DNA from: JAXHLG01 sp046497225
GTDB lineage: Bacteria; Patescibacteriota; Minisyncoccia; Moranbacterales; DUUL01
Assembly (NCBI GenBank): GCA_046497225.1
Contig: JAWOGA010000008.1
Span: 1-10,908 of the forward strand
Direction of reading: 5' to 3'
DNA length: 10,908 bases
The notes under the pieces were generated by a model. The model made no database searches. It was not told the DNA's origin and worked only from the letters and a program-made list of their open reading frames with translations. Position 1 is the first letter of the stretch, and each line of letters opens with the position of its first letter. The position numbers were made by a program, and so were the translations under genes. Shown here piece after piece: positions 1 through 6,974 of this stretch.

Positions 1-854
1 ACCATATTGCACTCAACTCCCCAAATAGGAGGAGGAGGACCTAAACCCGCTTGCTCGCACTCCTCGGTTTCATAAAACTCTTCCCCAAAAAACAATCCAC
101 TCGCCTGGGATTCATCCTTAATGAGATTTAAATCGGAAATAACACTATTGAAATCGAGTATAGGCACCGGATATTCTTTTCCTGCCAGAAAAACTTCATC
201 TTCGTTGGATTGGGATGTCCAGACTCCAGGTTTATAAGAGCTGGTATCGGGGTCATAGTACTCTTCCACAGAGCTAGTAACTTTATTATTAGCCACTCCA
301 TCAAAGCGAATTCCGTTATTAGAATGAATAGGACCATTCACATTAGTTCCCTCTCCAAATCGCATAACATCATTAGCGGCAATTGAATACTCGCTCCAAG
401 ACGGCTTCCTAAATCTAACTTTAACTTTTCTTTTAATTTCAGGATGCTTTTTTGTCCATCCCGAAGAAACCACGTTTACTATGGTAGAATAAGATTCTGG
501 CGGAGTAACTTCTATTTTATATGTCCCCACGACATCACCTTCATTATTTTTCACTTCTTTCTCAAAGGGAGTATCTATACCTAAGGGAGATTGAACTTCC
601 CAAAAATCCTGAACCTGTTTAGGATTCTTCCCGTCCAAACTATGAGCAAGATACCAGCGATAATAAAAAATTCCTTGTTCAGCTATTTGCAAAGCTTTTT
701 GCCTGGAAACTTCATTGGAACTTCTCCTTTGATTACTGGAAACAAAAACAGCCAAGCTGGTCAAAAGAACCGCCGCAATAGAGGCCGAGATCAAGATATA
801 AGCTGAGATCATACCACGACTCCCCAATTTATTTTTTTTATTTTTCACTCTCAT
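1..854 (-). CDS. PilX-like type IV pilus/secretion-associated protein, partial (C-terminus outside window)
   Basis: An open minus-strand frame of 284 codons runs off the left edge with no stop. The ATG at 852-854 is preceded by AAGGA about 4 nt upstream, which favours it over the in-frame ATG at codon 15. The N-terminus is a short basic segment (MRVKNKKNKLGSRG), then about 25 hydrophobic residues (MISAYILISASIAAVLLTSL), then a polar helix containing 'RQKALQIAEQGIFYYRWYL'. This is the layout of a class III/PilX- or GspK-like prepilin, with possible cleavage after Gly14. The usual Glu at +5 is not seen (Tyr instead), which is common in minor or PilX-type proteins. The remainder is a secreted, beta-rich region including 'VNGPIHSNNGIRFDG', a motif style I associate with PilX/DUF4900-like surface proteins. 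Role inferred: minor pilin or secreted surface protein anchored by its N-terminal helix. The exact family is unproven. Confidence 0.72.
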   Translation of the reverse strand, partial: MRVKNKKNKLGSRGMISAYILISASIAAVLLTSLAVFVSSNQRRSSNEVSRQKALQIAEQGIFYYRWYLAHSLDGKNPKQVQDFWEVQSPLGIDTPFEKEVKNNEGDVVGTYKIEVTPPESYSTIVNVVSSGWTKKHPEIKRKVKVRFRKPSWSEYSIAANDVMRFGEGTNVNGPIHSNNGIRFDGVANNKVTSSVEEYYDPDTSSYKPGVWTSQSNEDEVFLAGKEYPVPILDFNSVISDLNLIKDESQASGLFFGEEFYETEECEQAGLGPPPPIWGVECNM

Positions 855-957
855 TCTTTCCTTTTTTGTTTACTTTTTCACTACTACTTAAAATTAAAGC
901 ACAATTTTGTTTAAAAAGCAAAGTTAATAAATTTTAAACCTTTGAATCTAAGTTATA

Positions 958-1905
958 CTATTTCATAATTGAATTTATAATCAAATCCGTGGCCTCGTCT
1001 TCATTTAAACCCCGGGTCATCAAGGTTTCCAACTCTTTTTGATTCACTTTTCCCACGGAAGCCTCGTGAGTAATCCTGGCGTTCTCATGGCTTACATCTA
1101 CAATCGGCACCGCTCTAGCTGAAGACCCTTCGCCCACCACGATTTCCTGGCAATCCACATGACCCTGGCAGCCGGAAGCCCGGGCGTAAGTCTCTCCCTG
1201 CATCCAAACCTCCCCGCCGTTTTTGGCCGCCGCGCGCATCTTGATCAAACTCCTGCTTCCTTCTTCTTCCATATAAACCCGGTCATTAATTCTGATCTTA
1301 TCTTTCCCGGTTTTGCCCAAGACCTTTGTCTCCAGATTCGCCTTGGCATTTTTCCTCAAAATCACATCCAAGTCAATGGCCGTGTTCCCCACCGTTCCCT
1401 TGGTCAAGTTAAAAACGGTTTCAAAAACCGCGTTCTCTTGCGCCTCCACCGTCAATTTCGGCTCCACCTCGGCGCCCGACTCCTCGCCGTGATAATGATG
1501 CTCTTCATAATAAAATTTGGCATTTTTCCCCAGAAAAAACTTCCCTTCCATTTCATGACCCGCCCGGCGGGCATTGGGAAAAGTGCAGTGGGAAATGATC
1601 TTTATCTCCGCGCCTTCCTCCAAAACAATTTCCGGATAAATGAACTGCTTTTCGTCTTCTTCTTTCAACCCGAAACAAAAAAACAGCGGGCTGTCCAATT
1701 TCACTCCCTTTTTCACCAAAAGCTTTATTTTCACCCCGTTTTCCACATCTTCTCTCTCGGCCGCCACCCCCTCCGGAAAAGATTCCTTTAAAACCTTGTC
1801 TTTCTCAATATAAAAAGCCCCCTCGCTTTTAAGCGCCTCCTCCAACCCGCACATCCTCGCCGTCTTAACAAACTCCTGCGGCAGCTTACTTTCGTTTGAT
1901 TTCAT
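958..1905 (-). CDS. sufB: SufB/SufD-family Fe-S cluster assembly scaffold (SufB-like, short form)
   Basis: A 315-residue soluble protein. Its C-terminal two thirds form the beta-helix core typical of the SufBD family (repeating 'GAEIKI', 'NAKFYYEE', 'NAVFETV', 'NAKANLE'). The end is diagnostic: 'HVDCQEIVVG' (Cys252), 'ITHEASVGK' (Glu281), then 'LMTRGLNEDEATDLIINSI'. Cys252 and Glu281 are 29 residues apart, the same spacing as the catalytic Cys405/Glu434 of E. coli SufB, so this is SufB-like rather than SufD-like. It is much shorter than E. coli SufB (about 495 residues) and resembles the short single SufBD/SmsB chains of archaea and some anaerobes. Expected role: cytosolic scaffold on which an Fe-S cluster is built, powered by the ATPase SufC. 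No sufC, sufS or sufU lies in the window, so the partner must be elsewhere. No clear Shine-Dalgarno precedes the ATG. It lies 179 bp downstream of leuS. Confidence 0.9.
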   Translation of the reverse strand: MKSNESKLPQEFVKTARMCGLEEALKSEGAFYIEKDKVLKESFPEGVAAEREDVENGVKIKLLVKKGVKLDSPLFFCFGLKEEDEKQFIYPEIVLEEGAEIKIISHCTFPNARRAGHEMEGKFFLGKNAKFYYEEHHYHGEESGAEVEPKLTVEAQENAVFETVFNLTKGTVGNTAIDLDVILRKNAKANLETKVLGKTGKDKIRINDRVYMEEEGSRSLIKMRAAAKNGGEVWMQGETYARASGCQGHVDCQEIVVGEGSSARAVPIVDVSHENARITHEASVGKVNQKELETLMTRGLNEDEATDLIINSIMK

Positions 1906-1917
1906 AAGAAATATAGA

Positions 1918-2046
1918 ATTAGTATTATGAATTATGAATCATGTATCAAGTTGAAATCTTGAATCAACTCAGCTGTTTAACAATAAAGCCATTTACTCAA
2001 ATTCCAAATTACCAATAACTAATCACAAATTACCAATTACCAATTT
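1918..2046. repeat. Intergenic simple-sequence repeat block
   Basis: The gap between leuS and sufB is built of short degenerate repeats: 'tatgaattatgaatcatg' and 'atcaagttgaaatcttgaat' on the left, and 'caaattaccaattacc'-type units on the right (1998-2046). Related words occur inside leuS (4011-4070, 4457-4523) and near 9829-9850, so one repeat family is scattered through the window. No hairpin or ORF is evident. The 5' leader of sufB would contain it. Confidence 0.6.
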
Positions 2047-2063
2047 TCTTTCACATTTTTTAC

Positions 2064-2092
2064 TTTATAAACTTTCACACTTGTTTACACAA
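2064..2092 (-). promoter_or_regulatory. Possible sufB promoter (weak)
   Basis: On the minus strand TTGTGT (2087-2092, 3/6 to the consensus -35) and TATAAA (2064-2069, 5/6 to the -10) are separated by 17 bp. The -35 overlaps the leuS stop codon. It would give sufB its own roughly 150-nt leader running through the repeat block. In such A/T-rich DNA chance matches are common. Confidence 0.22.
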
Positions 2093-5000
2093 CAATATTC
2101 ACCAACTTCCCCTTCACATAAATCACCTTCTTAGGCTTTTTGCCCGCTAGATGCTTTTGGATCTTTTCGCTTTCCAGGGCTTTCTTTTTGGCCTCTTCTT
2201 CGGAAATTTCCGCGTCGGCTTGGAATTTGTCCCGGACTTTGCCGTTAACTTGCGCGACCAGCTCGATTTCATCAGATTGGGTGTTTTCCGGGTTATATTC
2301 AGGCCACTTTTCTTGGAAAATGGAATTTTCGCTGCCAAGCTCTTTCCAAAATTCTTCGGCCAAATGAGGCGCCATGGGAGCCAGTGTTAAAGCCAAAGTT
2401 TTCCTGACTTTCAGCGCTTGTTCGGAGTTGAAGTTATCTTTGTTATCCCTTGCCCAATTGACAAATTCCATATAACGGGCCACCGCCGTGTTGAAAGAAA
2501 GTTTTTCAATATCTTCGCCGATTACCTTAACGGTTTTGTCTATCATAAAATCTTTTTCCACTCCCGCGCCTTTGCCGGGTATTTCAAAAAAAGTCTGCCA
2601 GAGTTTTTTGACAAACCTCGACATTCCTTCCACTCCGCTGTCGCGCCAGTCGCCGCCTTGCTCAAAATCTCCCAGAAACCTCAGGTAGAGCCGGGTGGTG
2701 TCGGCGCCGTATTTCTCCAGCATCTCATCCGGGTTAACCACATTGCCTTTGGATTTGCTCATCTTGGCTCCGTCTTTGGTGATCAGCCCGTGGCCGAAAA
2801 ATCTTTTATAAGGCTCGTCAAAATCTATATAGCCCAGATCGTTCAAAACCATGGTGATAAATCTCGAATACAGCAAATGCAGAACAGTATGCTCCTTGCC
2901 TCCGATATAACTGTCCACCGGCAGCCATTTTTTAGTCCTTTTTTTATCAAATGGCCTGTCGGAAAATTCCGTGGAAGGATAGCGAAAAAAGTACCAGGAA
3001 GAGTCCACAAAAGGATCGGAAACATCCGTTTCTCTTTCAGCTTCCCCGCTGCAAACCGGGCATTTGGTTTTGACAAATTCCTCATTTTTAGCCAGTGGTC
3101 CCTTGCCTTTGCCTTCGGGAAGAAAATCTTCCATTTCGGGAAGCTCCACCGGCAGATCATCTTCCGAAACAGGTACGGAGGCTTTTTTGTCTCTGGCTTT
3201 TTCCGGAAGATCTTTGGAATTTTCCAGGATATAATTCTCCAGTTCGGGAACTTGAGGTTTTGTAAAATGTTTAAAGCCGTCCCAAGTTTCGATCTTTTTG
3301 TCTTTCAAATTGGCTATTTTGTAGTGCTCCGGATCGATCAATGGGTCATCTTGGGATAAGATTATATGACTGTTTTCCACGCTCTGGTTAACACTTTCCC
3401 AGTCAATTTCGGCCTGCCAGAATTTTTGCAGAGATTCCACATCCGCGCCAGGCATTTTTTCCCGCACATTATCCCAATTCCTTTTGGGGTTGCCGATGGC
3501 TGACGCTACCAAGAAAAGTTTGGAGATTTTTTTACGGGTTTTGCCCAAGAGATGCAAAGCCGCTTTGGAGCCGAGGCTGTGGCCGACGATAATGCTATCC
3601 TCGTTTAATTTATCCAAATAGGGCTGCAATGCTTCCAGCCAGCTTTCCAAGTCCGGATGATTGCTCTCGGGCATAGTCGGATTAAAAACTTCAAATCCAT
3701 TACCCTCCAACTGTTTCTTCAGGTCCGGAAACCAATTGTTTTCTCCACTCCCTTCAAATCCATGAATCAAAAGCGCTTTGGGTTTGGCGCAATTCCCGCA
3801 CCAAACCACCGGAATCGGCGGCCCCCAGTATCTCTGCCTGGAAATACACCAATCCCGCAGCTTATAATCCACCGACCTCTCCCCATGACCATTCTCCTCC
3901 AACCACTCGATCATCTTCTCTTTAGCGTCTTTTGTTTCAAGACCGTTTAAGAAATCGGAATTAACATTAACACCTTCGCCGGGATAACAATCAACATCAG
4001 AATGGGGATGTTTGTAATTTGTAATTTGTAATTTGTTTGTATCTTGTATCTTGCGTCTTGTGTCTTGATCTAATCGTTCAACTACTTTTTTTATCGGCAA
4101 TCCATATTTTTCAGCAAACTCCCAATCTCTCTCGTCATGCCCCGGTACAGCCATAATCGCTCCGGTTCCATAATCAGTCAAAACATAATCAGCCACCCAA
4201 ATCGGAATTTCTTCTCCAGTAGCCGGATTTATCGCCTTTAATCCCTTAATTTCCACTCCAGTTTTTGTTTTCTCATCTGCTCGTCTTTCAGTTTCAGACT
4301 TCGCCAGCACCTTCTCAATATAATCAAAAACTTCATCTTGATTCTTGATTCTTGATTCTTGATTCTTGATCAAATCGTGCTCCGGCGCCACCACCATATA
4401 AGTCGCCCCGAACAAAGTATCCGGCCTGGTCGTAAAAACTTTTAAAAAGCCATTGCTTTTGTAATTTGTAATTTGTAATTTGTAATTTGTTTGTTTCTTG
4501 TTTCTTGTATCTTGTGTCCTTGATAAAATTGGAAATTTTATCTCTGCTCCTGTCGATTTCCCAATCCAGTTCCTCTGATTGATTTTGACATCCTCCGGCC
4601 AATCAATCCAACTCAAGTTCTCCAATAACCTGTCTGCGTATTCGGTGATTTTAAAAAACCATTGTTTCAAATCTTTTTTCTGCACTTCGCTGTCGCAGCG
4701 CTCACACTTGCCCTGAATAACCTGCTCATCCGAAAGCACCGTCTTGCACCACGGACACCAATTCACTTTAGCCTTTTTCTGGTAAGCCAAGCCTTTCTCA
4801 TACATTTTCAAAAACAGCCACTGAGTCCATTTGTAATACTCCGGCTTATATGTTTCCACCGTTCGAGACCAATCATACATATTACCGATGGAAGCTAACT
4901 GCCTATAGAAGGTCTTTTCAGTTCTCTCGGAAACATCTTTGATATGCTCGCCGATTTTCATAGCGTAATTCTCGCTGTGGATGCCGAATCCGTCCAAGCC

Positions 5001-5249
5001 GATCGGCTCAAAGACATCATAACCCTGCATTTTTTTAAAACGCCCGAAGGTGTCTACTCCGGTAAAAGTATAAACTCCGCCAATATGCAACCCCTCCGCC
5101 GACGGATAAGGAAACATCATCAAATTATAGAAAGGATTTTCCGCCTTATCCATATCCGGCTGATACAATTTTTCATCCTCCCAATGTTTTTGCCATTTGG
5201 ATTCAATTTTCTTAAAATTATACTCGGGGATTCCGCTTTTTTTACCCAT
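2085..5249 (-). CDS. leuS: Leucyl-tRNA synthetase with an embedded RBBP9/YdeN-like serine hydrolase domain
   Basis: A class I synthetase that charges tRNA-Leu in the cytosol. Visible parts: 'PYPSAEGLHIGG' (47-58, HIGH motif with Gly in the last place), zinc site Cys165/168/182/185, CP1 editing domain with 'TTRPDTLFG' (273-281), 'GTGAIMAVPGHDERD' (361-375), 'RQRYWGPPIP' (471-480), 'DPFVDSSWYF' (745-754), KMSKS at 829-833, and the bacterial C-terminal 'VAQVNGKVRDKF'. At 1054 residues it is about 200 longer than usual. Residues about 490-690 are a complete alpha/beta hydrolase of RBBP9/YdeN type ('LLIHGFEGSGENNWF', GHSLG with Ser558, SQDDP with Asp634/635, 'GFKHF' with His661). It sits between the cysteine pairs Cys484/487 and Cys730/733 of a second zinc ribbon, in frame. 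Repeat-like segments (243-264, 294-305, 394-413) interrupt the editing domain. No clear ribosome site precedes the ATG. The LeuRS call is secure; the role of the hydrolase is unknown. Confidence 0.96.
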   Translation of the reverse strand: MGKKSGIPEYNFKKIESKWQKHWEDEKLYQPDMDKAENPFYNLMMFPYPSAEGLHIGGVYTFTGVDTFGRFKKMQGYDVFEPIGLDGFGIHSENYAMKIGEHIKDVSERTEKTFYRQLASIGNMYDWSRTVETYKPEYYKWTQWLFLKMYEKGLAYQKKAKVNWCPWCKTVLSDEQVIQGKCERCDSEVQKKDLKQWFFKITEYADRLLENLSWIDWPEDVKINQRNWIGKSTGAEIKFPILSRTQDTRNKKQTNYKLQITNYKSNGFLKVFTTRPDTLFGATYMVVAPEHDLIKNQESRIKNQDEVFDYIEKVLAKSETERRADEKTKTGVEIKGLKAINPATGEEIPIWVADYVLTDYGTGAIMAVPGHDERDWEFAEKYGLPIKKVVERLDQDTRRKIQDTNKLQITNYKHPHSDVDCYPGEGVNVNSDFLNGLETKDAKEKMIEWLEENGHGERSVDYKLRDWCISRQRYWGPPIPVVWCGNCAKPKALLIHGFEGSGENNWFPDLKKQLEGNGFEVFNPTMPESNHPDLESWLEALQPYLDKLNEDSIIVGHSLGSKAALHLLGKTRKKISKLFLVASAIGNPKRNWDNVREKMPGADVESLQKFWQAEIDWESVNQSVENSHIILSQDDPLIDPEHYKIANLKDKKIETWDGFKHFTKPQVPELENYILENSKDLPEKARDKKASVPVSEDDLPVELPEMEDFLPEGKGKGPLAKNEEFVKTKCPVCSGEAERETDVSDPFVDSSWYFFRYPSTEFSDRPFDKKRTKKWLPVDSYIGGKEHTVLHLLYSRFITMVLNDLGYIDFDEPYKRFFGHGLITKDGAKMSKSKGNVVNPDEMLEKYGADTTRLYLRFLGDFEQGGDWRDSGVEGMSRFVKKLWQTFFEIPGKGAGVEKDFMIDKTVKVIGEDIEKLSFNTAVARYMEFVNWARDNKDNFNSEQALKVRKTLALTLAPMAPHLAEEFWKELGSENSIFQEKWPEYNPENTQSDEIELVAQVNGKVRDKFQADAEISEEEAKKKALESEKIQKHLAGKKPKKVIYVKGKLVNIVV
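3180..3782 (-). other. RBBP9/YdeN-like alpha/beta hydrolase domain inserted in LeuRS
   Basis: DNA for LeuRS residues about 490-690. The segment starts directly after 'WCGNCAKP' and ends before 'VPVSEDDLPVELPEMEDF', which in ordinary LeuRS follow each other closely. Inside is a whole small hydrolase: strand plus HGFEGS, 'MPESNHPDLESWLEAL', nucleophile elbow GHSLG (Ser558), 'LVASAIG', acid SQDDP (Asp635 likely), and 'GFKHF' (His661). All three triad residues appear intact, so the domain may be catalytically competent. The frame is open through both junctions and GC content does not change visibly, which argues against an assembly join. The substrate is unknown. Confidence 0.88.
4011..4070 (-). 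repeat. In-frame repeat insertion in the leuS editing domain (copy 1)
   Basis: Plus-strand 'tttgtaatttgtaatttg' units are followed by 'atcttgtatcttgcgtcttg' units. On the coding strand they read as LeuRS residues about 394-413, with 'RKIQDTNKLQITNYK'. The peptide is polar, low-complexity and absent from typical LeuRS. It shares its two-part structure and reading frame with the copy at 4457-4523. Confidence 0.75.
4335..4370 (-). repeat. In-frame (gattctt)n tandem repeat in leuS
   Basis: Five tandem 7-bp units of 'ttgattc' type encode residues about 294-305 (IKNQESRIKNQD), just after the 'MVVAPEHDL' segment of the editing domain. Three 7-bp units are 21 bp, so the reading frame is kept and the peptide repeats every seven residues. 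This kind of array can change length by slippage. Confidence 0.75.
4457..4523 (-). repeat. In-frame repeat insertion in the leuS editing domain (copy 2)
   Basis: Four 'gtaattt' units are followed by 'tttcttgtttcttgtatctt' type units. The coding strand gives residues about 243-264, 'TQDTRNKKQTNYKLQITNYK', almost the same peptide as copy 1. It lies between 'GAEIKFPI' and 'LKVFTTRPDT', which adjoin in ordinary LeuRS. Both copies have the same orientation and frame. Confidence 0.75.
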
Positions 5250-5276
5250 ATCTAAAATATTTAATGCTATATTCCC

Positions 5277-5305
5277 AGTCTATCTCATTTAATCCGAAAC
5301 ATCAA
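5277..5305 (-). promoter_or_regulatory. Possible leuS promoter (weak)
   Basis: Minus-strand TTGATG (5300-5305) and TAGACT (5277-5282), each 4/6 to the sigma70-type consensus, are spaced 17 bp apart and lie about 28 bp before the leuS ATG. No T-box or other recognised leader fits in so short a 5' end. Confidence 0.22.
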
Positions 5306-5349
5306 GGCTTACGAATGCCCCCAGGGTTACATTTTAGATCATTTGATAC

Positions 5350-5399
5350 GTGCTTGAGTGATTGTTACGTAGCATGCTATGTAGCAATCACTCAAGTAT
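5350..5399 (+). repeat. Long near-perfect palindrome (about 24-bp arms)
   Basis: Arms meet at the centre 'agcatgct' (5371-5378). Left arm 'cttgagtgattgttacgt' and right arm 'gtagcaatcactcaag' pair from 5353/5396 inward, and wobble pairs extend the stem to 5350/5399. The four non-Watson-Crick positions (5350/5399, 5352/5397, 5365/5384, 5369/5380) are all G-U pairs if the plus strand is transcribed, but A-C mismatches on the minus strand. There is no U-tract on the minus strand, so it is not a canonical terminator for the upstream gene; a T-run starts about 10 nt after it on the plus strand. It could be a REP/MITE-like element, a protein-binding site, or the remains of an antisense RNA. Confidence 0.8.
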
Positions 5400-5601
5400 T
5401 CAATTTATCTCTTTTTTAATCAAAAAAATATCCGATGAAATCATCAGGTGCTTGCATTTATAAATTCACCCGATTTGGTTATTATCATGATGTCATCAAA
5501 CAATTTACCAAAAAAAATAAAGTTCTACATAACGCCCTTTCGAGTTATTCTTGTTAAACTATTTCAAATCGATTTTAAGAATCTCTGGTTACTTATTTTT
5601 C

Positions 5602-6720
5602 TTACAATTCTATGGCGACCTCTCTTTTTACTCTCTCGAATTTTTTTATTTGAGACTCTTCGATGTCACCCTTCTCCTCAGCCTCTAGTTCTTCTCTTCT
5701 GAGTCCTTCAATTACTTCTTTTTCTCTATCTGCAATAAAACTTTCTACTTCCTTCATCATTTCACCTTCCCCTTCCCTGCTTTTAGTTTGCTCAAACTCA
5801 GCTACCTTTTGCTGAGTGATATTATACGCTCCTTTGTAAAGAAAGCATACGAAATCTTGATGCAAATCCGGCCTCTCTTCGTACTTTTCCACCAACAAAG
5901 GAATCCTCTTTCTAGCCTTTTCATTAAGAGCTTTAATGTCAGCAATTTCATGCCAAGCATTAACAAATGTTTTAATCAACCTTCCTCTTTGAATAACCAT
6001 TTTTTTGACCTCGCTTTCTCTCAAAACTCTTTTAAAAACCTCAACAGCTTCATTGAAACTCACTACCGCCCAGTCAACTTCTGGCTCTAAATCATATTTA
6101 CCCCTTAATTCATCAATTTTTTGTTGTCTAAAATCTTCCTCTATTTCTTTCATCTTTTTCTCAGCCTCCTCTTTCGTTGTCTCAAAAATCCCAGCAAACT
6201 CGTCCCCATGGAGTCTAAAAATTTGTTCATGATGATTTAAAAATGAAGTTCCTAACTTACTCAGCATTTTATCTCCTTCATTATGACTAATACTATTAAC
6301 AATATTTAAATAAGAAACATCCGCCGCCATGACATTCAGATCCTGAGATTTCAGATCCTCAGATTTTTCCAAGAATTTCTCTACCCAGCCTTCAGCCGAA
6401 GTTTCAGTGCTTATTCCCAAATACTCTCCTGCTTTCTGGTTTAATTTACTAAAAAATGCTTTTTCTTTTTCTAATCTCGTAATTAAATCAACTCTTTCCT
6501 TTTTCATTTTTCCCAAAGTTTCCTCATGCATCGCATTGAAATCCTCTAATTTGCAAGCCTCTTCCGTTTCATTATTTATCCATTTGTTTTTAAAATTCAA
6601 AAACTCACTTTCGTTCATTTTATCTTTTAAATAACCAAATGTCTGCTCGAATTCTTCTTCTAGAAAGTTATTGAGAGTTTCTTTTTTTTTGTCATCTTCA
6701 TTCCGGAAGATTTTTCCCAT
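5602..6720 (-). CDS. GGDEF-like (HGDEF) domain protein, cytosolic
   Basis: I choose the ATG at 6718-6720 (372 residues) because GGAG lies 6 nt upstream. Two upstream in-frame ATGs (6730-6732 and 6781-6783, the latter giving 393 residues) have no ribosome site. The first ~120 residues are charged and helical, probably coiled coil. Residues about 128-235 match a diguanylate-cyclase fold: 'MAADVSYLNIVN' (Asp134 at the metal-binding position, Asn142), 'HNEGDKMLSKLG' (146-157), and 'FRLHGDEFAGIF' (168-179), where HGDEF replaces GGDEF. Metal-binding Asp134 and Glu174 are kept while the first Gly is His, so activity cannot be decided. The C-terminal ~140 residues are helical, highly charged and unrecognised. 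There is no signal peptide, transmembrane segment or EAL/HD-GYP partner. The role could be cyclic-dinucleotide synthesis, nucleotide binding or pure scaffolding. Confidence 0.75.
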   Translation of the reverse strand: MGKIFRNEDDKKKETLNNFLEEEFEQTFGYLKDKMNESEFLNFKNKWINNETEEACKLEDFNAMHEETLGKMKKERVDLITRLEKEKAFFSKLNQKAGEYLGISTETSAEGWVEKFLEKSEDLKSQDLNVMAADVSYLNIVNSISHNEGDKMLSKLGTSFLNHHEQIFRLHGDEFAGIFETTKEEAEKKMKEIEEDFRQQKIDELRGKYDLEPEVDWAVVSFNEAVEVFKRVLRESEVKKMVIQRGRLIKTFVNAWHEIADIKALNEKARKRIPLLVEKYEERPDLHQDFVCFLYKGAYNITQQKVAEFEQTKSREGEGEMMKEVESFIADREKEVIEGLRREELEAEEKGDIEESQIKKFERVKREVAIEL

Positions 6721-6858
6721 ATTATTCTCCATATTGTTTTTTTTAAAAAAATACGCTTCTATTAAGACCGCTAAATTAATCATTGAGTCTCAATTTATAT
6801 ATATAATATTATCATATTTTAATTTTTCAGCAAGGAAGAATAATCCAAATATTTTTTT

Positions 6859-6886
6859 AATGTATCATACGATCGTGTGATACATT
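6859..6886. promoter_or_regulatory. Operator-like 28-bp palindrome
   Basis: Half-sites 'aatgtatca' and 'tgatacatt' flank a self-complementary core 'cgatcg'. Over 28 bp only one symmetric pair fails (6868/6877). The even, two-fold symmetric spacing is what dimeric repressors such as TetR or GntR types bind, but no regulator gene is in the window. It lies about 140 bp upstream of the GGDEF-like start and beyond the pyrEF terminator, so that gene would be the target. A hairpin role is also possible. Confidence 0.55.
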
Positions 6887-6974
6887 CAGCCTAGCCCTGT
6901 ATTCCTACTTCAAACATTCCAAATTCAAAAAATAATGTTCCCGAAAAAAATATTGCTCTCAATTTAGCATTTTT

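Larger units (their letters stand above)
5250..5601. other. Gene-free spacer between leuS and the GGDEF-like gene
   Basis: This 352-bp A/T-rich stretch contains no convincing gene. It holds a weak leuS promoter candidate (5277-5305), the long palindrome at 5350-5399 and, further right, only A/T-rich sequence. No standard terminator with a U-tract is visible for the upstream minus-strand gene ending at 5602. Confidence 0.6.

Noticed and set aside
1159..1791. 210-codon plus-strand frame opposite sufB
   Set aside because: It lies wholly antisense to the well-supported SufB-like gene and its translation resembles nothing; a shadow frame.
2418..3359. 313-codon plus-strand frame opposite leuS
   Set aside because: Antisense to conserved LeuRS motifs and the hydrolase domain; no family signal of its own.
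3180..3782. Assembly chimera joining leuS and a separate hydrolase gene
   Set aside because: The frame stays open through both junctions, the LeuRS resumes exactly where it stopped, and no stop, start or composition break is visible. Read mapping would settle it.
4011..4523. CRISPR array
   Set aside because: The repeats are 7-bp-type tandem words without unique spacers and lie inside an open leuS frame.
5350..5399. Rho-independent terminator of the GGDEF-like gene
   Set aside because: On the minus strand the stem carries four A-C mismatches, lacks a U-tract, and is over 200 bp past the stop codon.
5448..5702. 84-codon plus-strand frame with hydrophobic content
   Set aside because: Overlaps the 3' end of the GGDEF-like gene, lacks a ribosome site, and its hydrophobicity follows from T-rich sequence.
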